From NCBI GenBank assembly GCA_035369865.1, contig DAOOVG010000025.1:1-25671 (forward strand): a DNA stretch of 25,671 bases, written 5' to 3'. The position numbers and the translations under genes were made by a program. This document shows, piece by piece, positions 1-8,453 of the stretch (positions are counted from its first letter, which is position 1; each line of letters opens with the position of its first letter). The notes beneath the pieces are model-generated. The model saw only the letters and a program-made list of their open reading frames with translations, ran no database searches and was not told the DNA's origin. This DNA is from MVYY01 sp035369865 (GTDB lineage Bacteria > Bacteroidota > Bacteroidia > Bacteroidales > Paludibacteraceae).

Positions 1-1
1 C

Positions 2-612
2 TACTCTTTTGAAAAAATTAGAACTACCTATTACGTAAATTTTGCGAAGTTAGGGCTTGATAAAAGCAAAGTGATACTAATGACTCAGGATGAAGGAAGA
101 TTTGGGAGAGTAAATATTCCAAGAAATTGTTTAGCACCCAAGCAGGTTCGTCCTCTGGTTGCTAAACAAGTAGTAAGAGAAAGTTTTTATGTTTATGCAG
201 GAATATGTCCGAAGTGAGGTCGCATTAGCTCTTTAATATTACCCTATGCCAATACGGAAATGATGAATTTTTAGAAAATGTATCAGAGGAGTATAAGGAA
301 TTTGAAATTATCATGCAGTTAGATGGAGCAGGCTGGCATAAAGCAAAAGGTTTAAAGATTCCGTCAAATATACATTTCATACAACAACCTCCTTACAGTC
401 CTGAAGTCAATCCAACAGAACATCTTTGGGATGAGATAAGAGAAAAGCATTTACACAACAAGATATTTGATTCTTTAGCGGAAACAATGGAAGTAGTTTG
501 CAGAGGAATAAACGAATTAAATGAAAAACCTGATAACCTCAACATTTTTGTTCAGGTTGGTTTTTTGATTGCTCCCAATTTATTTCTATACCTATTTCTA
601 ATTCCTTTTTAG
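2..612 (+). pseudogene. Decayed IS630-family transposase, C-terminal part, cut by the window edge
   Basis: DDE transposase remnant. The frame is open from position 2 and carries the first catalytic Asp in the stretch MTQDEGRFGR (ATG at 80). It is broken by an in-frame TGA at 215-217 and then a TAG at 272-274. The reading continues in another frame from about 268, so one base appears lost (or two gained) near 266-270. This second part carries the second Asp in QLDGAGWHKAKGL and the third acidic residue in PPYSPEVNPTEHLWDEIR, the usual IS630 layout. After about position 540 the residues no longer look like a normal IS630 C-terminus and end in a hydrophobic tail at the TAG 610-612. The N-terminal helix-turn-helix half lies outside the window. 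No terminal inverted repeat was recognised. The element should be inactive. Confidence 0.85.
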
Positions 613-613
613 T

Positions 614-2341
614 TTAATATTTTCGCAGAGTGAAAATAAAATTTAATCCGCCTGTAGGTAAGTTTTTCGCAGAAATATTGCCATTGTGAAATAAAATAGC
701 ATTTTTTACAATGGAAAGTCCCAAGCCTGTGCCGCCAGCTTTGCGGCTTCGTCCTTTGTCAATTCGATAAAAACGCTCAAATAAACGACTCAAATGTTTT
801 TCTTCAACACCTTTGCCATTGTCTGAAAACGAAAAATAATAGAACTGGTCGTCTTCACGATAACAATTGATATCGATCGTAATATTTTCTCCGCCATAAG
901 CCAGCGCATTATCCATTAAATTGCGGAAAATTGAATAAAGCAATGAACTGTTACCATTGATTTTCAGACCTTCATGATAATTTTTCAAAACCTTATATTT
1001 TTTTTGTTCAATCTGTAAATGAACGTCATTTAAAACATCGTCAATGATAGCGGAAAGAGAACATTCTTCTTTTTCAAACAGTTGATCAGCTTCGTCCAAC
1101 TTGCTTAGCATGGAAATGTCTTGAAGCAAAGCACTCAATCGTTGAGCTTGTTGATAAGTTCGCTCGATGAAAAATTTTTGTCGTTGCAGATTTAATTTTG
1201 GGTTGTCAATAATGCTTTCCATATAGCCCAAAATGCTGCTTACCGGTGTTTTTAATTCGTGGGAAATGTTCTGCGTCAACTGATGTTTTAAATTGTTTTC
1301 TCTCTCCTGTGTTGAAATGTCTTTAATAGAAATTTCAAAAGTATCATCCTGAAAAACAATGCACTGAATTTCAAAAATTCGTCCACCTTTTTCAATAATG
1401 AATCGTTTACGATTCACCTCATTTTTTGTTAAATTTTCATCAATAAATTCACTAATGTCTTTAAATTCAGGTATTTTGAAAATTTGTTCCGATGTCGTAC
1501 AAGGTTCGTCTGACAATAAATTGGCATATTGAATAAAATGCGTATTAGCCAAAATTTCTTTCTTTTCAGCAGAAAAAATTCCCAGACCTTCCTGAAAAAT
1601 TTGTGAATGTTTAAATAATTTGTCGCGTTCTTGACTGGCTTCTTCTTTCGATTTCAGCATTTTTTTATAAATCTGAACAAAATTATTGCCTATTTCGCCC
1701 AATTCATCATTTGGGAAAGTAATTTCTGTATCCAGCAACTCGTTTTGTTCTACTTTTTGAGTAAAATTATGCAGTTGCTCAATTGATCTGGAAAAATTTT
1801 TGGCAATAAAATATAAGGCTATTGTTCCAATCAAAAACAAGAAGCCCATAAAATATAAAAAAGTTGTGTTGGCTTTCAGTGCTGTAAACAAGTTAACGCT
1901 ATAAGGCAATGCACAACGGATATAATATTGTGGAAAATGTTGAGCCAAATAATAATAATCTTTGCCAGTGGAATGTGAATGCCTCATTGCTTCACCAAGA
2001 CCTGATTTGCGAGCCATCATGATTTCTGGACGATGCAAATGGTTTTCCAGTACCGTTCCTTCACGAATAGAAGAATCATACAAAACATTTCCCATAGTAT
2101 CGATAACCGTAATTCGCAAAGTGCTGTCAGGGAAGATTTTGATAAAATGATTCAAACCATTCCACGTGAGACCTTTTGTTTGAATGTAATGATTAACCAT
2201 CTGATTATAAATGGATAACTGATGATTCAGTTGCTCCACTTTGAAACTTTTTTCCCGTTGATATTGGAAATAAGTGGCACACAACAACATTAGGAAAAAA
2301 AGTCCGAAAAAATAAACAAAAAGTTTTTTTCTTAATTTCAT
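614..2341 (-). CDS. Membrane sensor histidine kinase, PhoR-like
   Basis: Inner-membrane sensor kinase that should phosphorylate the regulator encoded just upstream. I start it at the ATG at 2341 (MKLRKKLFVYFF..., 575 aa). The longer frame to 2416 would need a TTG start and adds a basic stretch that does not look native. Visible parts: membrane segment at residues 6-25, periplasmic domain to about 158, second membrane segment at 160-180, HAMP about 181-232, a PAS-like stretch about 245-345, HisKA with the phospho-acceptor His361 in NISHELKTPVSSILGY, then the HATPase domain with N-box NLMDNALAYG (474-483), G1 DNGKG (507-511) and G2 GGTGLGLSIV (536-545). All catalytic boxes are intact. It starts 59 bp after the regulator stop, so the two are probably co-transcribed. 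The stop is one base from the end of the IS630 remnant on the other strand. PhoR is the closest type by architecture, but the signal sensed is not shown by the sequence. Confidence 0.9.
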   Translation of the reverse strand: MKLRKKLFVYFFGLFFLMLLCATYFQYQREKSFKVEQLNHQLSIYNQMVNHYIQTKGLTWNGLNHFIKIFPDSTLRITVIDTMGNVLYDSSIREGTVLENHLHRPEIMMARKSGLGEAMRHSHSTGKDYYYLAQHFPQYYIRCALPYSVNLFTALKANTTFLYFMGFLFLIGTIALYFIAKNFSRSIEQLHNFTQKVEQNELLDTEITFPNDELGEIGNNFVQIYKKMLKSKEEASQERDKLFKHSQIFQEGLGIFSAEKKEILANTHFIQYANLLSDEPCTTSEQIFKIPEFKDISEFIDENLTKNEVNRKRFIIEKGGRIFEIQCIVFQDDTFEISIKDISTQERENNLKHQLTQNISHELKTPVSSILGYMESIIDNPKLNLQRQKFFIERTYQQAQRLSALLQDISMLSKLDEADQLFEKEECSLSAIIDDVLNDVHLQIEQKKYKVLKNYHEGLKINGNSSLLYSIFRNLMDNALAYGGENITIDINCYREDDQFYYFSFSDNGKGVEEKHLSRLFERFYRIDKGRSRKAGGTGLGLSIVKNAILFHNGNISAKNLPTGGLNFIFTLRKY

Positions 2342-2400
2342 TGATTTTGTTCCCCGTTTGAGGAAATTTATTTTTAAAATTGAATAACTGATTTTCACTA

Positions 2401-3087
2401 TTATTCTTCGAAACAATATCCATAACCCAGACGCGTTATGATATTTTTTCCGTAAGTCCCAATTTTCTTTCTTATTCGGGTAATGTTTACATCAATAGTT
2501 CTGTCCAGCACATAAACGTCGTTGCCCCAAATACGGGAAAGAATTTCTTCACGGGTGAACACACGATTTCTATTTTCCAATAACAATTTCAGCAGTTCAA
2601 ATTCTTTTTTGGTAAAAGGAATTTTTTCCCCTTCCAACAGCACTTTTTTGGTATTCAGATGCATTTCCAGTTGACGGTAAATAAGCACTTTAATTTCTTC
2701 GTTGTTGCTGGTAGCTTCAGCTCTACGAAGAACAGCCTTCACACGGGCAATTACTTCTCGGATAGAAAAAGGTTTCGAAATATAATCGTCAGCTCCAATA
2801 TTAAAACCTGTAATTTTATCATTTTCAGTATCTTTTGCTGTTAAAAAAATGATAGGAATGGAGCTGGTTTTTGGATCATCGTGTAACATTTTGGCCATTT
2901 TAAAACCAGAAATTTCACCCATCATCACATCCAGCAAAATGAGATTGTAAACGGTCAAATCTTTTTTTAAAGCTTCTTCAGCCGAATAGGCTACATCTAC
3001 CTGAAAACCTTCAGTTTCCAGATTAAATTGAAGAATTTCGCACAAATCTTCTTCGTCGTCAACAACTAATATTTGAGAGGAACTCAT
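2401..3087 (-). CDS. OmpR/PhoB-family response regulator
   Basis: DNA-binding response regulator of 228 aa, partner of the kinase that follows it. The receiver domain (about 5-118) has the acidic pair Asp10/Asp11, the phosphorylation site Asp53 in LILLDVMM, the switch residue Thr83 (FLTAKD) and Lys105 (YISKPF). The C-terminal winged helix (about 130-226) shows the OmpR/PhoB pattern FTKKEFELLKLLLENRNRVF and RTIDVNITRIRKKIG, and ends GYGYCFEE. The start ATG at 3087 gives a normal N-terminus (MSSSQILVVDDEEDL). It looks closer to the PhoB-type regulators of Bacteroidota than to RprY, but I would not fix a name. A candidate minus-strand -7 element lies about 100 bp upstream. Confidence 0.92.
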   Translation of the reverse strand: MSSSQILVVDDEEDLCEILQFNLETEGFQVDVAYSAEEALKKDLTVYNLILLDVMMGEISGFKMAKMLHDDPKTSSIPIIFLTAKDTENDKITGFNIGADDYISKPFSIREVIARVKAVLRRAEATSNNEEIKVLIYRQLEMHLNTKKVLLEGEKIPFTKKEFELLKLLLENRNRVFTREEILSRIWGNDVYVLDRTIDVNITRIRKKIGTYGKNIITRLGYGYCFEE

Positions 3088-3182
3088 ACTTAAAAATCAT
3101 TTAAAAGGTTTTTAATGGGTATTTAAATTTTTATGTTACAAAAGAAGGGATTTCTTGTTTCGGAAATATGTAATAATTATTA

Positions 3183-3190
3183 CAAAATTA
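3183..3190 (-). promoter_or_regulatory. Candidate -7 element for the response regulator / kinase pair
   Basis: On the minus strand this reads TAATTTTG, a match to the Bacteroidota -7 consensus TAnnTTTG, about 95 bp upstream of the regulator ATG. I found no TTG at the expected 19-21 bp spacing upstream, so support is partial and the DNA is AT-rich enough for chance matches. Confidence 0.3.
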
Positions 3191-3231
3191 TGACAAAAAC
3201 TTGATTTGAAAAATTATTCAAAACTAAAATA

Positions 3232-3322
3232 CTATGGATTGAAAATCCATAGGTTGGATTGCGAATAGAACTCGCCTGAATTTTGACTATAAGTCAAATG
3301 AATAACTCCGAGGCAAGCCTCG
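3232..3322. repeat. Cluster of three short perfect inverted repeats (REP/MITE-like)
   Basis: Three hairpins lie in 91 bp between two divergent genes. The first has a 9-bp stem, CTATGGATT (3232-3240) with AATCCATAG (3244-3252), and a GAA loop. The second has a 7-bp stem, TTTGACT (3282-3288) with AGTCAAA (3292-3298), and an ATA loop. The third has CGAGGC (3309-3314) facing GCCTCG (3317-3322) with two bases between. None is followed by a T-run, so they do not look like ordinary terminators. Closely spaced palindromes of this kind are typical of REP-like or miniature mobile sequences, but no family was recognised. Confidence 0.6.
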
Positions 3323-3360
3323 AGGAATTCTTTTGATTAAACTAAGTAAAATAATGTCTA

Positions 3361-3975
3361 ATGAATGGTGTCATTGCTTCTAAAATGAGTAAAAATGGCA
3401 TCGTTTACCCAAAAAATTATGGCGTTACCATTCCTCGACTGAAAGAAATTGCTACACAATATGAATCACAACACAAATTAGCTCAAAAACTTTGGGAACT
3501 TCCTATCCGCGAAACAATGATTTTAGCCACTTTATTGGAACCTACAGAAAAATTCACTTATTCGATGGCACAACAATGGATGGAAGAATGTAATCAAATA
3601 GAATTAATTGAACAAATCTGTATGAATTTATTTTCGCACTTATCATATGCTCCGCTACTTTGTTGCGAATGGATTTCGTCTGAAAATGATTGGAAGAAAA
3701 TAGCGGGTTTTATACTTTCTTCAAGGATAAGCAATATGCTAAGCGATAAAGAAAGAAAATTCTTTATCGAGAAAGCTTTTGAAAATTCAATCACGGAGAA
3801 TTATCATTTATACAAAGCCATTAGTACTTGTTTAAGTAGATTTTGTCGTACAAGTAAAGAAATAGCTCAAGAAATTTTACAACAAATTGAATCATTTTTC
3901 AATCCACTTTCTATCAGTCAACATTACATAAAAGAAGCAGTTGAGCAAGAATTAAATTTTCTGGAACTATTATAA
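3361..3975 (+). CDS. AlkD-like DNA alkylation repair family protein, short N-terminus
   Basis: A 204-aa, mostly helical protein resembling the HEAT-like repeat family of DNA alkylation repair proteins (AlkD type, PF08713). These bind DNA and, in characterised members, remove alkylated bases. Recognisable stretches are MNGVIASKMSKNGIVYPKNY, then YGVTIPRLKEIA, then IRETMILATLLEP, followed by repeated amphipathic helices. From memory of Bacteroidales relatives, the MNG motif is normally preceded by some 15-20 residues (helix one). Here the frame has stops at 3334, 3343 and 3352, so the protein can only begin at this Met. The upstream hairpin cluster may have replaced the original start. Function may still be intact. 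No catalytic residue was assigned with certainty. Confidence 0.7.
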   Translation: MNGVIASKMSKNGIVYPKNYGVTIPRLKEIATQYESQHKLAQKLWELPIRETMILATLLEPTEKFTYSMAQQWMEECNQIELIEQICMNLFSHLSYAPLLCCEWISSENDWKKIAGFILSSRISNMLSDKERKFFIEKAFENSITENYHLYKAISTCLSRFCRTSKEIAQEILQQIESFFNPLSISQHYIKEAVEQELNFLELL

Positions 3976-3994
3976 AAAACACAGAAAAAAATAC

Positions 3995-4002
3995 TACCTT
4001 TG
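3995..4002 (+). promoter_or_regulatory. -7 promoter element for the Fur-family gene
   Basis: TACCTTTG matches the Bacteroidota -7 consensus TAnnTTTG exactly. A start of transcription near 4009 would give a leader of about 17 nt before the ATG at 4026. No clear -33 TTG is present at the usual spacing. Confidence 0.45.
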
Positions 4003-4025
4003 TTTATTGAAAGGAATTCATTTCA

Positions 4026-4502
4026 ATGAAAGAAGAAAATACCTACGAAACTGTTAAGGAAGTTTTTACCGAATATCTTGAAAAGCATCAACATAGGAAA
4101 ACGCCTGAAAGATATGCCATCTTAGAGCAAATTTATGCTCATGAAGGACATTTCAATGCTGAATTATTGTATAATGCGATGCAAAAGGATTTTCGGGTTA
4201 GCCTTGCCACCATTTATAATACGTTGGATTTACTGCTGGAATGTCATTTGATTGTCAAACATCAGTTTGGTGATCAGTTGGCACAATACGAAAAAACTTT
4301 CGGCACCAATATTCATCATCATCTTATTTGTACACAATGCGGAAAAATCAAGGAATTTTCTGACAAAAATATTCGAATAGCAATTCAATCAAAACATTTC
4401 AGCAATTTTCAAATGACACATTATTCGTTGTATGTCTATGGAATTTGCAGTAAGTGCCAGAATAAAAAGAAAAACAGAAAAAACAAATCAATCAAAATTT
4501 AA
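4026..4502 (+). CDS. Fur-family transcriptional regulator
   Basis: Metal- or peroxide-responsive repressor of the Fur/PerR family, 158 aa. The N-terminal winged helix includes RKTPERYAILEQIYAHEGHF and the recognition helix region RVSLATIYNTLDLL (57-70). The C-terminal dimerisation domain carries the metal-site signature HHHLIC (97-102), with Cys102/Cys105 and Cys141/Cys144 forming a structural zinc site (CTQC and CSKC). The tail is a run of Lys/Asn. Which metal or signal it senses cannot be told from these residues. purA follows 84 bp downstream on the same strand without an obvious promoter, a neighbour arrangement I know from other Bacteroidales, so read-through is likely. Confidence 0.93.
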   Translation: MKEENTYETVKEVFTEYLEKHQHRKTPERYAILEQIYAHEGHFNAELLYNAMQKDFRVSLATIYNTLDLLLECHLIVKHQFGDQLAQYEKTFGTNIHHHLICTQCGKIKEFSDKNIRIAIQSKHFSNFQMTHYSLYVYGICSKCQNKKKNRKNKSIKI

Positions 4503-4586
4503 ATTTTCATCAAAAAAGAAAATATTTTTATAACGAAACGATTTTATTCATATAATAATTCCAGAGAAAAATTAAAAAATTCCAAA

Positions 4587-5858
4587 ATGAAAATAGATGT
4601 ATTATTGGGTCTTCAATGGGGCGACGAAGGCAAGGGAAAAATTATAGATGTTTTAACTCCTCATTATGATATTATTACACGCTTTCAAGGCGGTCCCAAT
4701 GCAGGTCATACTTTAGAATTTGAAGGAAAAAAATTTATTCTGAAATCTGTTCCATCAGGCATTTTTCAGGGAAATAAAATTAATATTATTGGCAATGGAA
4801 TGGTACTCGATCCAGCTTTATTCAAAGCAGAAGGCGAGGCACTGGAAACAGCAGGAAGTCCGTTGACCAAATTATTGAAAATTTCTAAAAAAACACATTT
4901 GATTCTTCCCACCCATCGTTTGCTCGATCAGGCTTATGAAAATGCAAAAGGTGATGGAAAAATTGGTACCACAGGTAAAGGAATTGGTCCCGCCTATACT
5001 GATAAAGTAAGTCGTAACGGTTTGCGTGTGGGTGACATTTACCATGATTTCCAAAACAAATACAAAACAGCCATTGGTCGTCACCTTGACTTGCTTAAAT
5101 TTTATCAGGTAGATGTTGACTTATCCGCTCTTGAAAAAGAATGGTTTGAAGGAATAGAATATCTGAAACGTTTCGAACTAATTGATAGTGAATATTATAT
5201 CAATGAAGCTCTTTCGGCAGGGAAAAAAGTATTGGCTGAGGGTGCTCAAGGTACGATGCTGGACATTGATTTTGGCACTTATCCATTTGTAACTTCTTCC
5301 AATACAATTTGTGCTGGCTCGTGCATTGGGCTTGGAGTTGCTCCAAGCTGTATTGGAGAAGTCTATGGCATTTTCAAAGCTTATTGTACACGCGTTGGCA
5401 GTGGTCCTTTCCCTACTGAGCTGAAAGATGAAACAGGAGAAATTATGCGAAAACGCGGAGATGAATATGGTTCAGTAACTCGACGACCCAGACGATGCGG
5501 CTGGATTGATTTAGTAGCTCTGAAATATGCTATCATGCTCAATGGCGTTTCTCAACTTATCATGATGAAAAGTGATGTGTTAGACAATTTTGAAACCATC
5601 AAAGCATGCGTTGCATACAAAATCGATGGAAAAAAAACTACTCAATTTCCTTTTGAAGTAGCCAACAATGTCGAACCTGTTTATGTAGAATTAGCTGGTT
5701 GGAAAACTGATTTAACTAAGATCAAGGAAGAAGAAAAATTGCCAGACAATTTTAAATCCTATCTAAATTTTTTAGAAAAAGAGTTAAAAATTCCTATAAA
5801 AATAGTGTCACTTGGTGCCGATCGTGAACAAACCATCGTTAGAAATGTTTGTAAATAA
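4587..5858 (+). CDS. purA: Adenylosuccinate synthetase
   Basis: Cytoplasmic enzyme of purine synthesis that joins IMP and aspartate using GTP to give adenylosuccinate, the committed step to AMP. At 423 aa it has the usual length (about 430 in E. coli). The N-terminal GTP/IMP loop GLQWGDEGKGK (8-18) contains the catalytic Asp and is followed by FQGGPNAGHTLEF with the catalytic His. Further family signatures are GTTGKGIGPAYTDKVSRNG, AEGAQGTMLDIDFGTYPFVT and GSVTRRPRRCGWIDLVALKY. The gene appears intact. Confidence 0.98.
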   Translation: MKIDVLLGLQWGDEGKGKIIDVLTPHYDIITRFQGGPNAGHTLEFEGKKFILKSVPSGIFQGNKINIIGNGMVLDPALFKAEGEALETAGSPLTKLLKISKKTHLILPTHRLLDQAYENAKGDGKIGTTGKGIGPAYTDKVSRNGLRVGDIYHDFQNKYKTAIGRHLDLLKFYQVDVDLSALEKEWFEGIEYLKRFELIDSEYYINEALSAGKKVLAEGAQGTMLDIDFGTYPFVTSSNTICAGSCIGLGVAPSCIGEVYGIFKAYCTRVGSGPFPTELKDETGEIMRKRGDEYGSVTRRPRRCGWIDLVALKYAIMLNGVSQLIMMKSDVLDNFETIKACVAYKIDGKKTTQFPFEVANNVEPVYVELAGWKTDLTKIKEEEKLPDNFKSYLNFLEKELKIPIKIVSLGADREQTIVRNVCK

Positions 5859-5866
5859 ATTATTAT

Positions 5867-5887
5867 ATCAATGAAAAATTCATTGAT
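5867..5887 (+). terminator. Hairpin after purA, possible weak terminator
   Basis: A perfect 8-bp stem, ATCAATGA facing TCATTGAT, with a 5-nt AAAAT loop lies 9 bp after the purA stop. There is no clear T-run after it, so it may be an RNA-stabilising or pausing structure and not a classical intrinsic terminator. Confidence 0.4.
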
Positions 5888-6004
5888 TGTGATTTGGAAG
5901 GAAGGAAAATTATTTTACTTAAAATGCGAGTAAATTTCTGTGTCATATTTTTATTTTGGCAAAGATTTTGCTTATTTGCTGTCGAACTTTTAAACAAATA
6001 AATT

Positions 6005-6688
6005 ATGTTGTGGGCTTATATTATTTTCATTGTCGTTGCAATTGTTAGCTTTATTATTCAGAATAGTTTACAGAACAAGTTTAAGAAATATTCCAATTTA
6101 TCTATTCCTAATGGTATGACAGGAAAAGATATAGCAGAAAAAATGCTGCATGATCATGGTATTTATGATGTAAAAGTAACTTCTACGTCAGGACATTTAA
6201 CAGATTTCTATAATCCTATCAACAAAACAGTCAATTTAAGTGAACAAGTTTATGATTCGAGCAATGTAGCTGCTGCAGCAATTGCCGCTCATGAATGTGG
6301 GCATGCAGTTCAACATGCCGAAGCTTATGCTCCCCTCACGTTGCGATCCAAACTGGTACCAGTAGTTAGTTTTGCTTCTTCGTGGATGCAATGGGTATTG
6401 CTGGCAGGGATTATATTTCTCAACACATTTCCTCAATTAATGTTAGCAGGAATTATTTTATTTGCTACAACAACTTTATTTAGTTTTATTACTTTACCGG
6501 TAGAAATTAACGCCAGCCAGCGGGCTTTGTTGTGGCTCAACAATGCCGGAATTACTAACCACGAAACGCATGAACCTGCCAAAGATGCTTTGAAAACAGC
6601 TGCTTATACTTATGTAGTAGCAGCTTTGGGATCGCTGGCAACACTGGTTTACTATATTTTGATTTTTATAGGTGGAAGCCGGAGGTAA
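6005..6688 (+). CDS. YugP-type membrane zinc metallopeptidase
   Basis: Predicted inner-membrane neutral zinc peptidase (PF04298, YugP family), 227 aa. A membrane segment at residues 4-20 is followed by a soluble part with MTGKDIAEKMLHDHGIYDVKV and the metal-binding HExxH motif at 96-100 in IAAHECGHAVQHAEAY. Two further hydrophobic regions lie at about 122-165, and a final one near 198-222. The stretch LPVEINASQRALLWL is also typical of the family. The substrate is unknown for most members. A strong terminator follows 28 bp after the stop. Confidence 0.9.
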   Translation: MLWAYIIFIVVAIVSFIIQNSLQNKFKKYSNLSIPNGMTGKDIAEKMLHDHGIYDVKVTSTSGHLTDFYNPINKTVNLSEQVYDSSNVAAAAIAAHECGHAVQHAEAYAPLTLRSKLVPVVSFASSWMQWVLLAGIIFLNTFPQLMLAGIILFATTTLFSFITLPVEINASQRALLWLNNAGITNHETHEPAKDALKTAAYTYVVAALGSLATLVYYILIFIGGSRR

Positions 6689-6716
6689 CGGTAACTATCA
6701 AAACCGAAGCTTTTAT

Positions 6717-6756
6717 AAGGAAAACTGACTTTTTTGAAGGAAGGTTTTCCTTTTTT
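6717..6756 (+). terminator. Intrinsic terminator after the YugP-type gene
   Basis: The 9-bp stem AAGGAAAAC (6717-6725) pairs perfectly with GTTTTCCTT (6744-6752), and the second arm runs directly into a T-run. It sits 28 bp after the stop codon, as expected for a Rho-independent terminator. Confidence 0.75.
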
Positions 6757-7512
6757 AACGGATTTTCTTTACCCCATTTTGCAGCTAACTATCGTTAATT
6801 TGTTGAAAGTAGTGGAATTGATTTTTTTGAATTTAGATTCGTGTGCTACAGATTTTTGTTTGACGAATGAATAATTTTTGTGTCCTAATGACTGATAGAT
6901 AATTTTTTACCTTTTCATTAGGTTTAGTGCACTGCCTAATATAAACAGTTTATCAAAAGTTTTTTCTCAGTTACATGATTCCTACGCATGACTGAACAAA
7001 AAAAAACTCAAAAATAAGAACAATCTTTTCACTAAAATTTTACTATCATTAATTGTATTTTAACAGTAAGTCAAAAAACTGCAATTTGGATTAACCTTTA
7101 TATAAAAGACTGGATCAATTAGATAGAGAAGAGTTGGAACGTTTAAATGGAAATCAGTTAAAGCTTTTTGGTTACAAAAGTGAGGAATTGAAAAAGACTT
7201 TTCCCTGCTTGACAATAGCAGTATTCACATCATCAGCCTATAATTAATTTTTGGTAAGATTTACGATTATATTGTTTTTTTAATACCATTAAATGAACTT
7301 TTCAGACACTTAATTATAGCACGGTTAACTTTCTTTTTAAGCCAAGTTAAAAGTTGTTTTTAAAATTTTTAGACATCCCAAATATGGAAAAAGCAGGTAA
7401 ATACAAAGTGCAGTACCTATGTAAAAATGCATGTACTTGATAAAACTCCTTTATAAGTCTAAGTCGTCAGAGTTAGCAATTGCTCATGAAAAAATTTTCT
7501 TGTAAACAGCGA
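6757..7512. other. Gene-poor stretch with a possible coding remnant
   Basis: No ORF here looks like a real gene. One plus-strand frame is open without a start codon at 7095-7247 and reads as a hydrophilic, helix-like peptide (RLDQLDREELERLNGNQLKL, then FGYKSEELKK) before turning into unrelated residues. That composition looks coding, faintly reminiscent of the coiled N-terminal part of an IS66-type transposase, but the match is too short to name. The rest is AT-rich with stops in all frames. It may be decayed accessory DNA. Confidence 0.4.
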
Positions 7513-7935
7513 TTAATTCTCTTTTTTCATTAAATCACGAATTTCTGCGAGCAACTTTTCTTCATTACTTGGTTCTGGAGCAGGTGCTGGTGCTTCTTCT
7601 TTTTTCCGGCTTAATTGATTCATACCTTTAATCAAAAAGAAAATAGCTGTTCCAACGATAAGAAAATCAATAATAATTTGGATAAAATTTCCATAATTCC
7701 AAGTGATAGCCGGTGTAACAACATTTGTACCGTCCACAACCGCCTTCTTTAATACTATTTTCAAATCAGAGAAATTTGTACTTCCAAGAAGTAGCGAAAT
7801 TGGCGGCATGAGGATATCGTTAACAAAAGAGGTTACTACTTTACCAAAAGCAGCGCCAATTACAATACCAACTGCCATGTCAACAACATTGCCACGCATT
7901 AAAAATGCTTTTAATTCTGCTAATAGTTTTTTCAT
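7513..7935 (-). CDS. mscL: Large-conductance mechanosensitive channel
   Basis: Pentameric inner-membrane channel that opens under membrane tension and releases solutes during osmotic downshock. It is 140 aa, the usual length. The N-terminal helix and pore-lining TM1 show the MscL signature FLMRGNVVDMAVGIVIGAAF and KVVTSFVNDILMPPISLLLG. A short periplasmic loop is followed by TM2 (about NFIQIIIDFLIVGTAIFFLI) and the charged C-terminal bundle helix, here preceded by an Ala/Pro-rich linker (APAPAPEPSNEEKLLAEIRD). It stands alone, with gene-free DNA on both sides. Confidence 0.97.
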   Translation of the reverse strand: MKKLLAELKAFLMRGNVVDMAVGIVIGAAFGKVVTSFVNDILMPPISLLLGSTNFSDLKIVLKKAVVDGTNVVTPAITWNYGNFIQIIIDFLIVGTAIFFLIKGMNQLSRKKEEAPAPAPEPSNEEKLLAEIRDLMKKEN

Positions 7936-8088
7936 AATGATAATAATTTAATGTTAATTTTTTATTTGCAAATAAAAGAAAAAAAAACAATGTGTCAATA
8001 ATTAAAGAAAGAATTTTAAGGCGTTTATTGTAAATAGATTCGTTAAAATGGGAAAGGATGGAATTTGTCCGACAAGTAAAAAACTGAC

Positions 8089-8130
8089 GAGGTACAAGGT
8101 TCAAGATACGAGGTTCGAGTTTTGAGCAAA
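8089..8130. repeat. Degenerate 7-bp tandem repeat
   Basis: Six units in register: GAGGTAC, AAGGTTC, AAGATAC, GAGGTTC, GAGTTTT and GAGCAAA. The first four agree with the pattern RAGRTWC; the last two are decayed. The stretch lies between mscL and the flavodiiron gene. Confidence 0.6.
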
Positions 8131-8414
8131 TGAAGAAAAAATTTCTGTGTCCCATTGTTCGACACACTCTCCAGGCCACATCGCATAAAATCCCCTGATT
8201 TTAACCGCTGATAAAATCAAACATTTTGCTAAACAAATATTGGTCATAAAAACCTTATTGAAAACCTTTAACCTTCATAACAGAAAATATTTCCTATAGT
8301 TTAATTATTATCTTATTCCTCCGGGAATTTTTCTTTTCTCTGAACGTAATTAGCAATGCTATTCAGAATTGTTGTCTGCAATGTATATCAAAGAAAAAAG
8401 GTGAGTAGCACCGA

Positions 8415-8453
8415 TATCTTTGTCGCTACTTTGTAAAATTTGTTTTATCTTTG
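8415..8453 (+). promoter_or_regulatory. Two -7 elements ahead of the flavodiiron gene
   Basis: The octamer TATCTTTG, an exact fit to TAnnTTTG, occurs twice, at 8415-8422 and 8446-8453. The second would place transcription start near 8460 and give a leader of about 40 nt. A TTTG occurs between them (8430-8433), but no -33 motif sits at the ideal distance. Confidence 0.45.

Noticed and set aside
2205..2423. Minus-strand frame of 72 codons overlapping the junction of the regulator and kinase genes, and the extended kinase N-terminus to 2416
   Set aside because: The small frame is a shadow of the kinase gene. The longer kinase start would be TTG and adds a basic, non-signal stretch ahead of a normal MKLRKKLF start.
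7880..8179. 99-codon minus-strand frame overlapping the mscL start
   Set aside because: Cys/Arg-rich residues with no domain; it overlaps a certain gene and runs through the heptamer repeat region, so it is not credible as a protein.
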